Shown here piece after piece: positions 1 through 8,201 of a DNA stretch of 64,000 nucleotides (within the stretch, counting starts at the first letter, position 1; each line of letters begins with the position of its first letter). The position numbers and the translations under genes were made by a program. The notes under the pieces are model-generated. The model saw only the letters and a list, made by a program, of their open reading frames with translations, had not been told where the DNA came from and did no database searches. Source of the DNA: Candidatus Roizmanbacteria bacterium GW2011_GWC1_37_12 (GTDB lineage Bacteria > Patescibacteriota > Microgenomatia > UBA1406 > GWC2-37-13); NCBI GenBank assembly GCA_000991135.1, contig LBST01000002.1, positions 1-64,000 on the forward strand, read 5' to 3'.

Positions 1-66
1 AGGATACTTTAATCATACTAAAATTATGAAATATTAACTTTGGAGCATTATATCAATTTAAAGTAG

Positions 67-315
67 TTAATTCAGACCCATTTTTTGAAACTTAAGCCGA
101 TTAAGATATAGATCCATATAAAAAAGAAATACCTTAAAATCTTGTTCATCTAAAAAGATCGGCATCTTATTTACACCTCGGTTATACACGTGATAAAAGC
201 CTTTCTCAACATAAATTTTTATAGAATTTTTACTAGGCATATTTAAAAAAAGGACGGTCTTTAAAAGGACAGTTCCTTTAGGAACTGTCCTTATTAAAAC
301 AGAAGAAAAAACCAA
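67..315 (-). pseudogene. REP-associated tyrosine (Y1/IS200-like) transposase N-terminal fragment
   Basis: Peptide GFYHVYNRGVNKMPIFLDEQDFKVFLFYM resembles the N-terminus of TnpA_REP transposases; ORF stops after 82 aa, much shorter than a full Y1 transposase; N-terminal part of the ORF is translation of a hairpin. Confidence 0.6.
265..292. repeat. REP-like hairpin AAGGACAGTTCC-TTTA-GGAACTGTCCTT
   Basis: 12-bp perfect inverted repeat with TTTA loop next to the transposase fragment; near-identical copy at 18883-18910. Confidence 0.8.
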
Positions 316-386
316 TGTCTATAGACTATACGCTACAAAAGTGATGTTTTAGAAAAACAGAACAAGATAATTTCTTCGATATGCCA
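315..386. repeat. Intergenic element copy A (TGTCTATAGACTATACGCTACAAA...TTTCTTCGATATGC)
   Basis: Shares near-identical 5' and 3' blocks at similar spacing with 5016-5087. Confidence 0.6.
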
Positions 387-424
387 TTGACAAGAAAAAG
401 AAGAAGAAGTAAAATTCTCCTAAG

Positions 425-631
425 ATGAGAATTCTAAAGTTAGTTAATCCTACAAGAAAAGATGCTTTTGATGCTGCAAGAGATGGTAGATATATTTATG
501 GTTGGAAAATTGCCCAAATGTTAAGAGCTATTAATAGAATCTCCAATGAAACCTTAGGAGCCATAAAAGAAGGTTTAGTTAGAATTGAGCAATACAGACA
601 AAGAAACAGGAATTCTAGATTCAAAGCTTAA
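425..631 (+). CDS. Small hypothetical protein (68 aa)
   Basis: ORF with ATG and coding-like composition; no family recognised. Confidence 0.45.
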   Translation: MRILKLVNPTRKDAFDAARDGRYIYGWKIAQMLRAINRISNETLGAIKEGLVRIEQYRQRNRNSRFKA

Positions 632-649
632 TTTAAATTATTAAAATAA

Positions 650-1261
650 TTAAAACTTATTTCTTCCCTCAATTGCCTTTTTCAGGGTCATGTAGTCGGC
701 ATATTCAAGATTGGCACCTATTGGAAGTCCGTAAGCCAGTCTCGTAATTTTGATTTTGGATTTTTGATTTTGGATTTTACTCTTAATGTACATCGCCGTC
801 GCTTCCCCCTCCATATCAGGATTCGTCGCCAAAATAATTTCCTTGACTCTTGATTCATGATTCTTAATTCTTAATTCTAAACTCTTAATTTGAATGTCTT
901 CCGGTCCGACATGGTTTAAAGGATCGATCTTTCCGTGAAGGACATGATAGACGCCGTTATAAATGTTACCGGTTTCAAACGACAACAGATCCAAAACCGT
1001 TTCTACAACGGTAATGATAGAATGATCTCGTTTTTCATCTTTACAGATTTCACAAAGATCGCTTTCTGTTAAATTAAAACAATTCTTGCAGAACTTAGTT
1101 TTCTCTTTCAAAGAAGAAATGCTCTCGGAAAAATCTTTCAGATCTTCATTTGGAAGTCTTAAAAAATAAAATGCCAATCTATTAGCAGTTTTTTCACCTA
1201 TTCCAGGGAGTCTCTCTAAAAATAGACTGATTTTTTTTAAATTATTAGGTAAAGATGTCAT
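650..1261 (-). CDS. recR: Recombination protein RecR
   Basis: LPGIGEKTANRLAFYFL HhH, CKNCFNLTESDLCEIC zinc finger, Toprim region ILATNPDMEGEATAMYI. Confidence 0.95.
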   Translation of the reverse strand: MTSLPNNLKKISLFLERLPGIGEKTANRLAFYFLRLPNEDLKDFSESISSLKEKTKFCKNCFNLTESDLCEICKDEKRDHSIITVVETVLDLLSFETGNIYNGVYHVLHGKIDPLNHVGPEDIQIKSLELRIKNHESRVKEIILATNPDMEGEATAMYIKSKIQNQKSKIKITRLAYGLPIGANLEYADYMTLKKAIEGRNKF

Positions 1262-2931
1262 AACTGAATTATTTCCACCGCAATCAACGGCCTTCTTCCT
1301 TTTTCCTTAAAGAAAAACTCTTCCAGGTCGCCAATCACATCACGTCTAATCTTATTGACGTCAAAGACTCTCCCGCCTCTTGGTTTTAAAGATTTCTCGA
1401 TTAAAGAAATCGCGGCCTTGTATAGTGTTTCTTCTTCTTTTTCAAAGATGAATCCTTTTGAGACTATTCTTGGCCTCGTCACCAATCTCCCTAAATTGTC
1501 AATTATTAAAAACGTAAATACTACTCCGTCGGTCGAAATAGTTTTTCTGTCTCTTAAGACCACATTGCCGATATCTCCTACTCCATAAGCGTCGACGTAG
1601 ATATTTTTTGTTTCCACTTCTTGTCCCCGATAGGCTTTATTTCCTTTAACAAACAAGATTGTTTCACCTTCAGCTAGTGCAAATACTTTTTCTTTTCCAT
1701 ATCCAAGTCCTGTTACCAAATTTTCATACTGCTTCTGGTGTCTAATTGTGCCGCCTATAGGGATAAAGTAGGCGGGATTGGTAAATCTTATGAGGTATTT
1801 TAAATCTTCCTGGTTTCCGTGGCCAGACGAGTGTAGCTGTTCAGCGATATCAGAATAGACGACATCGGCGCCCTGTGACACTAAATCTTCAATTACTCCA
1901 TAAACTTCGTTTTCATTGCCGGGAATCGGGTCTGAAGAAAAAATTATTTTATCTCCAGGCTTTATTTTAACATAAGGATTTTGCCTATCGGCTAATTTTG
2001 ACAGGGCTGACCCGTATTGGCCTTGAGAACCTGCCGCTATGAGGCAAATCTTGTTGGGAGGCAATTTAATCAAGTCTTCATCGCGAGCAAAAAGAGAGTC
2101 GGGGATAGGAAGGTAACCAATTCCAGATGCCAACTTAGTTGATTCTTTCATTGATCTTCCTAGAAAAATTATTTTTCGATTGAACTTAATCGCCGCCTCG
2201 ACACATTGGCGGATACGGGAAATGTTCGAAGAAAAAGTCGTCATAATAAATTTGCCCCTAGTCTTTCTCATTTCGTCCTCGAAGGTCTGACCGACAATAG
2301 ATTCGGATAAAGTTAAGCCTGGACGTTCCGAACCCAAACAGTCCGAAAGCAAACACAAAATTCCCTCGTGTCCGGCTTTGGCAATTTTATAAAAATCCGG
2401 AGGCGAACCATAGGGAGGAGTAAGGTCGAGCTTAAAATCAGATCCGTGATAAAAAGATCCAATCGGAGTTTTTATTATTATGTGAGTCGTATCGGGAATC
2501 GAGTGGGTCATTTTTATAAAAGAGGCTCTAAAGTCTCCGAAAGAATATTCTTTTTCAAAATCCACCCTGTTTATTGCGAGCTTCTTCCCTCTTTCTTTGA
2601 ATTTATTTTCGACAAAAACAGAAGTGAGTTTGCTAGCATAAATAGATGGTTCTCCCAATTCCTGATAGTGGTAAGGTAAAGCACCAATATGATCTTCATG
2701 ACCATGAGTCAATAATATAGCCCTGATTTTTTCTTTTTTATCTTTTAGATAAGAAATGTCCGGAATCACAAAATCAACCCCCAGCTCTTTCTCCAATGGA
2801 AAACCAATTCCACAATCAATAACAAGAATGTCTTTTAATTTCTCATTCTCATAAAGCTCATACAAATACATATTCTTTGTAACACCAACGATGCCACCCA
2901 AAGGAACAAAACGGATTTTAAAATTATTCAT
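1258..2931 (-). CDS. rnj: Ribonuclease J (metallo-beta-lactamase/beta-CASP)
   Basis: LLTHGHEDHIGALPY motif, HSIPD, SSGHGNQEDL; ~557 aa. Confidence 0.95.
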   Translation of the reverse strand: MNNFKIRFVPLGGIVGVTKNMYLYELYENEKLKDILVIDCGIGFPLEKELGVDFVIPDISYLKDKKEKIRAILLTHGHEDHIGALPYHYQELGEPSIYASKLTSVFVENKFKERGKKLAINRVDFEKEYSFGDFRASFIKMTHSIPDTTHIIIKTPIGSFYHGSDFKLDLTPPYGSPPDFYKIAKAGHEGILCLLSDCLGSERPGLTLSESIVGQTFEDEMRKTRGKFIMTTFSSNISRIRQCVEAAIKFNRKIIFLGRSMKESTKLASGIGYLPIPDSLFARDEDLIKLPPNKICLIAAGSQGQYGSALSKLADRQNPYVKIKPGDKIIFSSDPIPGNENEVYGVIEDLVSQGADVVYSDIAEQLHSSGHGNQEDLKYLIRFTNPAYFIPIGGTIRHQKQYENLVTGLGYGKEKVFALAEGETILFVKGNKAYRGQEVETKNIYVDAYGVGDIGNVVLRDRKTISTDGVVFTFLIIDNLGRLVTRPRIVSKGFIFEKEEETLYKAAISLIEKSLKPRGGRVFDVNKIRRDVIGDLEEFFFKEKGRRPLIAVEIIQL

Positions 2932-2991
2932 AAATAATTATTAGAATTTAGCAATAAATCTCATTATAGCAATTGCTATACTTTATTAATA

Positions 2992-3339
2992 ATGAAACTC
3001 TCGAAAGAAAAAATTATGTCTGCTCTTGGTGAAGTTCTTGACCCTGAACTTAATATTTCTATCGTAGATCTAGGACTAGTATACAACGTAAAGATCGAAA
3101 AAGCAATCCCTTCTCGACACCCGCAAGGTGGCCGAACGGACTCCTTGCGGGTGGAAATCCTAATGACATTAACAACAATCGGTTGTCCTTTGATATCAAT
3201 GATCGAGGATGAAATAAAAAACAAACTTGAAGAACTGGGATTAAAAGAAAATCAAATCAAAATTGATCTAACATTTGATCCACCATGGAGTATGGAAAAA
3301 ATGTCGGAAAAAGCAAAAGCAATGTTAGGAATAAGCTAA
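2992..3339 (+). CDS. MIP18/DUF59-family metal-sulfur cluster assembly protein
   Basis: EVLDPELNISIVDLGLVYNV and LMTLTTIGCPL motifs. Confidence 0.85.
   Translation: MKLSKEKIMSALGEVLDPELNISIVDLGLVYNVKIEKAIPSRHPQGGRTDSLRVEILMTLTTIGCPLISMIEDEIKNKLEELGLKENQIKIDLTFDPPWSMEKMSEKAKAMLGIS
3118..3153. repeat. Palindromic element inserted in frame in the MIP18-like CDS
   Basis: CACCCGCAAGG / CCTTGCGGGTG perfect 11-bp inverted repeat, 14-nt loop, GC-rich, 36 nt = 12 codons. Confidence 0.7.
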
Positions 3340-3356
3340 ACAGTTAAGTATTAAAC

Positions 3357-3473
3357 CTTAAACAGTTAAAAAAACTATTAAACTGTTAAGGATTAAACAA
3401 AAAAATTAATTTAAATGTTTAAAGTTTTAAAAGTTTTTTTAAGTTTTAACCGTTTAACGGTTTAACTGTTTTA
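3357..3473. repeat. AT-rich MITE-like intergenic repeat, copy 1
   Basis: ~120 bp nearly identical to 14636-14762; terminal inverted AAACAGTTAAA.../...TTTAACTGTTT and internal ACCGTTTAACGGT palindrome. Confidence 0.75.
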
Positions 3474-3477
3474 TTCC

Positions 3478-4005
3478 ATGACAAAAGGTAAGCTACTAGA
3501 TGATACATTTGAACAGTTGGTTGAACTTGGGTCTTCTACTGCTAAAAAAACCGTTAAATCAGTGGCCCAAACGCTTAATCCTTTTTCTAGTCAATCTGTC
3601 ATTCCGAGCGAAGCCGATCTGTCAACTGGCGGAGAGGCGGAGTCGAGAAATCTCAAAACCTCGGAGGTTAAAAAAGCTAAGAATCACACGCCCTTAGACT
3701 TTCAAAAACTACAAAATAAATTTCAAGACAAAGAAAAAGTAAAAACCGAGGTTTTGAGAAATCGACTTTTCCAGATGGTCCGCCAAGGCGACGAAAGACT
3801 ACTTATGGAAAAGCGGCAAAAAGAACTGGAGAAAAAGAGACAGGAAATTTATCTGGAACAAGAGAAAAAACGAAAAGAAGAGGAAAAAAAGAAAAAAATG
3901 GCCGCTCCTATTCCTCTTGGTAAAATAAGAAAAAGCATTTTTTCCCCAAAAAAAGCCGCTCAACAACAGCACGCCGAAACCAAACCGGCATCAGGTAAAC
4001 AATAA
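3478..4005 (+). CDS. Hypothetical charged, coiled-coil-like protein
   Basis: 175-aa ORF, Lys/Glu-rich C-terminal half; contains an apparent repeat-derived segment VIPSEADLSTGGEAESRNL. Confidence 0.7.
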   Translation: MTKGKLLDDTFEQLVELGSSTAKKTVKSVAQTLNPFSSQSVIPSEADLSTGGEAESRNLKTSEVKKAKNHTPLDFQKLQNKFQDKEKVKTEVLRNRLFQMVRQGDERLLMEKRQKELEKKRQEIYLEQEKKRKEEEKKKKMAAPIPLGKIRKSIFSPKKAAQQQHAETKPASGKQ

Positions 4006-4038
4006 TTTCTCCTCCGATTCATGGTAAAATAAGATCAA

Positions 4039-4112
4039 CGGAGTGTAGTTCAGATGGCCAGAACACACGGTTCGGGACCGTGAGGTCGGCGGTTCAAGTC
4101 CGCCCACTCCGA
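4039..4112 (+). tRNA. tRNA-Pro (anticodon CGG)
   Basis: Cloverleaf: acceptor CGGAGTG/CACTCCG, D-stem GTTC/GAAC, anticodon stem CACGG/CCGTG with loop TTCGGGA, T-stem GGCGG/CCGCC, discriminator A; CCA not encoded. Confidence 0.95.
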
Positions 4113-4148
4113 CACTAAAAAATTTAAGCTAGAAAGAAGGTGATTTTT

Positions 4149-4484
4149 ATGAACTGGTGGAAAATAGCAGGTAAAATACAAATTTTAACTGGCATTATTG
4201 CAATAATATTTTGAACTGTTTCAGGTTCATTTTTCTTAGGAATTGCTAATGGAATTCTAAATATATTAATAGGAATAGCTTTAATAAAAAAAGTTAAAGT
4301 AGTATTTTGGATTACCATTCCTTTAATTCTTTACATGGGATGGAATGTAATTTTTCAAATATCAAATTACACCTCATTTAAAGAAATTAATATATTTCAA
4401 CTTGTTAACTGGACATTAAGCATCGTTGTGTTAATTTCTTATATCATGCTTTGGGAACAAATTAGGAAAGAAAACAAAAAATAA
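4149..4484 (+). pseudogene. Small membrane protein ORF interrupted by an in-frame TGA
   Basis: ATG at 4149 reads MNWWKIAGKIQILTGIIAIIF*TVSGSFFLGIANGILNILIGIALIKK... to TAA at 4482; TGA at 4212-4214. Confidence 0.5.
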
Positions 4485-4516
4485 TCCATGTTTTTTACTT
4501 AATTGCTGAATTTTTA

Positions 4517-4966
4517 TTAATATTCGATACCATATTGCTCTAGTCTTTCTTTTCTTCTTTTATGATCCCAATATAATTGCCAATGGCCAACTTTTATTCC
4601 CGGTTGAATTATAAAATCAGCTAATAAATTATCGATTGTCTCGAAAACTTTTTCTTTTACGACTTTACCTTTAAAAACTTTTACTAATTTTAATTTCTCA
4701 TTTGTTAAAAAAAGCGAATATTTTGAAACAGTTCCGTTTGATACGTTCAATATCTCACAAATATTCCGTTGAGCTATTCCTTTTAATAAGAGGTATATTA
4801 TCGTAATTCTTTTGGCAAATAAGATCTTTTCTTTGGATGTAAAAAACTCATTCATTATTACAAAAAAATCTTCTCTGTTTCCACCTTTCCTCAACAAATA
4901 AAGAAGTAATTTATAAATTTTATTTAAAAGCTTGTCCGGAAGTCTTTTACGAGAAATATTAACCAT
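4517..4966 (-). CDS. Trp repressor-like (YerC/TrpR-family) transcriptional regulator
   Basis: FFTSKEKILFAKRITIIYLLLKGIAQRNICEILNVSNGTVSKYSLFL resembles the TrpR-like helix-turn-helix region. Confidence 0.75.
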   Translation of the reverse strand: MVNISRKRLPDKLLNKIYKLLLYLLRKGGNREDFFVIMNEFFTSKEKILFAKRITIIYLLLKGIAQRNICEILNVSNGTVSKYSLFLTNEKLKLVKVFKGKVVKEKVFETIDNLLADFIIQPGIKVGHWQLYWDHKRRKERLEQYGIEY

Positions 4967-4970
4967 AATA

Positions 4971-4996
4971 AGTTCAGTTAACTAGTTAACTGAACT
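4971..4996. promoter_or_regulatory. Perfect 26-bp palindrome, probable operator of the TrpR-like gene
   Basis: AGTTCAGTTAACTAGTTAACTGAACT is self-complementary and ends 5 bp from the regulator start codon; contains AACTAGTTAACT as in the E. coli trp operator. Confidence 0.7.
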
Positions 4997-5015
4997 TTAT
5001 CGTAAATATTCTTTC

Positions 5016-5087
5016 TTGTCTATGGACTATACGCTACAAAGCAGTACTTTTGGATTATTGGGACAACTATTTTCTTACGATATGCTG
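5016..5087. repeat. Intergenic element copy B
   Basis: TGTCTATGGACTATACGCTACAAA...TTTCTTACGATATGC, similar to 315-386. Confidence 0.6.
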
Positions 5088-5128
5088 TCTGTAGATTTAG
5101 CTTCAAATGATCTGCTATACTTTCATCT

Positions 5129-6526
5129 ATGAAACTCTACAATACCTTATCTCGAAAAATCGAGGAGTTTAAGCCGATAAATCCATCTTTGGTTACTTTG
5201 TATACCTGCGGACCGACTGTTTACGATTATTCGCATATCGGACACATGCGCGCTTACGTTGTTAATGACCTGCTAAAAAGAACTCTTAAATTTTTAGGAT
5301 ACAAAGTCAAACACGTCATGAATATCACCGATGTTGGACACCTGACAGGCGATGACGACACAGGAGAAGACAAATTGGAAAAAGGAGCTAAGAAAACAAA
5401 AAAAACAGTTTGGGATGTCGTGAAATTTTTTACTGATTATCATTTTAAATCAACCGACGCTTTAAATATTTTAAGGCCGGATATCATTTGTGCAGCAACA
5501 GAGCATATAAAAGAAATGATTGAAATGATAAAAAAATTGACCACCAATGGTTTAACTTATGAAACTAAAGAGGCAGTATATTTTGACGTTTCAAAGTTTC
5601 CAACCTACGGTAAACTTTCTGGCCAATCACTTTCTGAAAAATTAAAAGGCGCTCGTCAAGACGTCTACGTCGATCCGAAGAAAAAAAATAAGGCTGATTT
5701 TGCATTGTGGTTCAAGCGAGTCGGCCGATTTGCCGACCATTCCATGCATTGGCAGTCTCCTTGGGGAGAAGGTTTTCCCGGCTGGCATATCGAATGTAGC
5801 GCTATGAGTATGAAATATTTGGGAGAAAACATTGACATTCATACTGGAGGAATAGACCATATTCCGGTTCATCATGAAAATGAGATTGCTCAATCAGAGG
5901 GAGTGATAGGCAAACAGTTTGTCAACTATTGGTTTCACTACAACTTTCTCATGGTTGATAACCAAAAAATGAGTAAGTCGCTTGGCAATTTTTATACGCT
6001 AGACGATATAAAAAAACACAATATCGATCCTTTGGCTTTGAGATATTTATTCTTACAGTCGCATTACCGTCAGCTTGCTAACTTTACCTGGAAATCGATT
6101 GAAGCCGCTAACGAGGGATTAAATAAATTGCGAGCTATTATCGCTGACTTAAAACCATCCTCAAATGAGTCTTATGAGTCAGATAAATCTCAGTCTTTTA
6201 CACAACGATTTAACGAAGCACTCGCCAACGACTTCCAAATACCACAGGCGTTGGCAGTCGCCTGGGAGATGCTAAAGTCAGATCTTTCATCAAAGAAAAA
6301 ACTTGATCTTTTGTTTGACTTTGATAGAGTTTTCGGCTTAAAACTTGATGTAATCAGCAAAGAAAAAATTCCCGAAGAAATAATTAAATTAGCAGAACAA
6401 CGTAAACTAGCAAGAAAAAATAAAAATTTTTCCAAATCCGATGAACTTAGAAAAAAAATAAACGCTTTAGGATTTTCTATTGAAGATTTAGAAAACAACA
6501 AATTTAAACTAAAAACTCTCAACTAA
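5129..6526 (+). CDS. cysS: Cysteine--tRNA ligase
   Basis: [33 protein letters not shown] motifs. Confidence 0.97.
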   Translation: MKLYNTLSRKIEEFKPINPSLVTLYTCGPTVYDYSHIGHMRAYVVNDLLKRTLKFLGYKVKHVMNITDVGHLTGDDDTGEDKLEKGAKKTKKTVWDVVKFFTDYHFKSTDALNILRPDIICAATEHIKEMIEMIKKLTTNGLTYETKEAVYFDVSKFPTYGKLSGQSLSEKLKGARQDVYVDPKKKNKADFALWFKRVGRFADHSMHWQSPWGEGFPGWHIECSAMSMKYLGENIDIHTGGIDHIPVHHENEIAQSEGVIGKQFVNYWFHYNFLMVDNQKMSKSLGNFYTLDDIKKHNIDPLALRYLFLQSHYRQLANFTWKSIEAANEGLNKLRAIIADLKPSSNESYESDKSQSFTQRFNEALANDFQIPQALAVAWEMLKSDLSSKKKLDLLFDFDRVFGLKLDVISKEKIPEEIIKLAEQRKLARKNKNFSKSDELRKKINALGFSIEDLENNKFKLKTLN

Positions 6527-6544
6527 ACTGTTCACTTTTCATTA

Positions 6545-8179
6545 CTAACTCTTAACTTTCTTATATATTCTTATCACCGGATGATCAAACACTGACCAGG
6601 TTTCTTCACTATTTTCATCGCTCAATCCAGCAGAAAATTCTGCCACCTTTTCGAATCCCAATCTACCACTAAACAAATTGTCATAGTATTCTTTGAGTCT
6701 CGGATAGCGACCGTTCAAGTTGGCAAATATTCTTCGCGAGGGTACAAAAATATAATCAGCTTTTTCTAAATGATCTTTTAATTCTTTTTGTAAATCGGGA
6801 CTCTCATCAAGATCATAAAAATTAAATGAGACGACTTTATAAACTTTATGAAATTTATAACTTGGAAGTTCTACTGGAATATCTACTACATTTGCTGTCT
6901 CCGAAAGAATATAGGAATTTTCAGGAATATTTTTATAAATCCACTCGGAAGCTTGAAACCTAACGTCTGGTTTTAGATAAATAGTTAAATAATTAATTCC
7001 TGGTAATAAAATTAAAAAGTAAAAAAGTAAAAATAAAGACGATAATGCAAAATGTAAAACTTTTTGATATTTAATATGTATTTTTGATATTTCATTTTTA
7101 ATATTTAATATAAGTAATATGGCAAAAACGGTTAAAATAGGAAATACCGGCGCCATAAACCGTACCCACTTGGCAAACAAAAATGCATTCGGCAAAAAAT
7201 AAACAAAAAAAGCCAGCCTTAGGAAATTAATTTTCCTATCCCGCCACCCTACACCCATGAGTCCAATAAGTCCAATCAGTCCAATTCCCCAGCCCAACGC
7301 ATATGGAAACACCTTTGTTAACTGAAACCACACTTGAACTGTTCCAACAAACTGCCTCATATAAAAAACTAGAGTTTTTCCCAAAGCAACATCGCTCTCA
7401 TACCTCATCGAGCTTAAAAACTCTTGCCAATTGAGAAGGTTGTGGGGAGAGAAAATTAGTGCAAAAAAAAATGAGACGACTATTGTCATTCCGACCAAGC
7501 GAAGCGCGTGGAGAGATCTTACAAAAAGATTTCTCGACTTCGCTCGAAATGACAAAACAATAATAGATACCGCCGGAACTACTAAAAATATTACCGCCGA
7601 CATCTTCGTCGCGATTGCCAGACCGCAAAAGAAAGAATTTAGAATTATGAATTTAGAATTATGAATTCTATTATCTGAATAAATCAAAGATAAATATACA
7701 ACCGCCGAATAAAACATCATCAGTAGTGATTCAGTCGTGCCAAAATGAGCCAATTGAATCGCATAAGGAGAAAATATCACTGCCAACCATGCCATCCAAT
7801 TATTTTCTTTTTTTGATACAAAATTTATAATCTTTATAATAATTATCGTCGTTATGATTGAAGCAATAGCCGAAATTATTCGCAAAGCCAGCGTTGGATT
7901 TATTTTCATCAACCAAACTATACCGTACCCGAGATAAAGCGGAAGTTGCCCGTATGCGAAAAAATGGGGATTGCCACATTCACGAAAATTCGAAATTCGA
8001 AATTCGAAATTCGAAATTACGCAATTCAGCCCCTGAATTGCGGTCGCCATATTTCTCTCATCCGGATGCATTGGATAAGGAAGACCCCAATCAAGATTTA
8101 CAAATCTGGAATAAACCAATAAACCAATAACCAATAACCAAATAAACACCCCCCACATTCTGTTGATTTTCCTAAGCAT
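6545..8179 (-). CDS. GT-C (GT39/PMT-like) membrane glycosyltransferase
   Basis: Multi-TM; GLPYPMHPDERNM near the N-terminus, typical of ArnT/PMT-like proteins. Confidence 0.75.
   Translation of the reverse strand: MLRKINRMWGVFIWLLVIGLLVYSRFVNLDWGLPYPMHPDERNMATAIQGLNCVISNFEFRISNFRECGNPHFFAYGQLPLYLGYGIVWLMKINPTLALRIISAIASIITTIIIIKIINFVSKKENNWMAWLAVIFSPYAIQLAHFGTTESLLMMFYSAVVYLSLIYSDNRIHNSKFIILNSFFCGLAIATKMSAVIFLVVPAVSIIVLSFRAKSRNLFVRSLHALRLVGMTIVVSFFFALIFSPHNLLNWQEFLSSMRYESDVALGKTLVFYMRQFVGTVQVWFQLTKVFPYALGWGIGLIGLIGLMGVGWRDRKINFLRLAFFVYFLPNAFLFAKWVRFMAPVFPILTVFAILLILNIKNEISKIHIKYQKVLHFALSSLFLLFYFLILLPGINYLTIYLKPDVRFQASEWIYKNIPENSYILSETANVVDIPVELPSYKFHKVYKVVSFNFYDLDESPDLQKELKDHLEKADYIFVPSRRIFANLNGRYPRLKEYYDNLFSGRLGFEKVAEFSAGLSDENSEETWSVFDHPVIRIYKKVKS
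7485..7553. repeat. Palindromic dispersed repeat (GTCATTCCGA...GCGAAG / CTTCGCTCGAAATGAC) inside the GT-C CDS
   Basis: Imperfect terminal inverted repeats; encodes SFRAKSRNLFVRSLHALRLVGMT in frame; related sequence at 3599-3660. Confidence 0.6.
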
Positions 8180-8201
8180 AAATAGTATTATATTACAGAT
8201 T

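Noticed and set aside
1355-1588. ORFs antisense to RNase J, and similar overlapping ORFs (e.g. 2368-2679, 5642-5893, 19082-19340, 21378-21816, 52152-53184)
   Set aside because: They lie opposite or inside clearly conserved genes and their sequences are by-products of those genes; no independent motif support.
4149-4484. UGA recoding (as in Gracilibacteria/Absconditabacteria)
   Set aside because: Well-supported genes such as gyrA, rplJ and rpmE terminate at TGA and read correctly with the standard bacterial code; the single in-frame TGA is better seen as local disruption.
4517-4966. Functional tryptophan regulon
   Set aside because: No trp biosynthesis genes in the window; only autoregulation is supported by the palindrome position.
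315-5087. The two similar elements at 315 and 5016 as ends of a 4.7-kb transposon or genomic island
   Set aside because: The interval holds housekeeping genes (recR, RNase J, tRNA-Pro) and no integrase or transposase linked to both ends.
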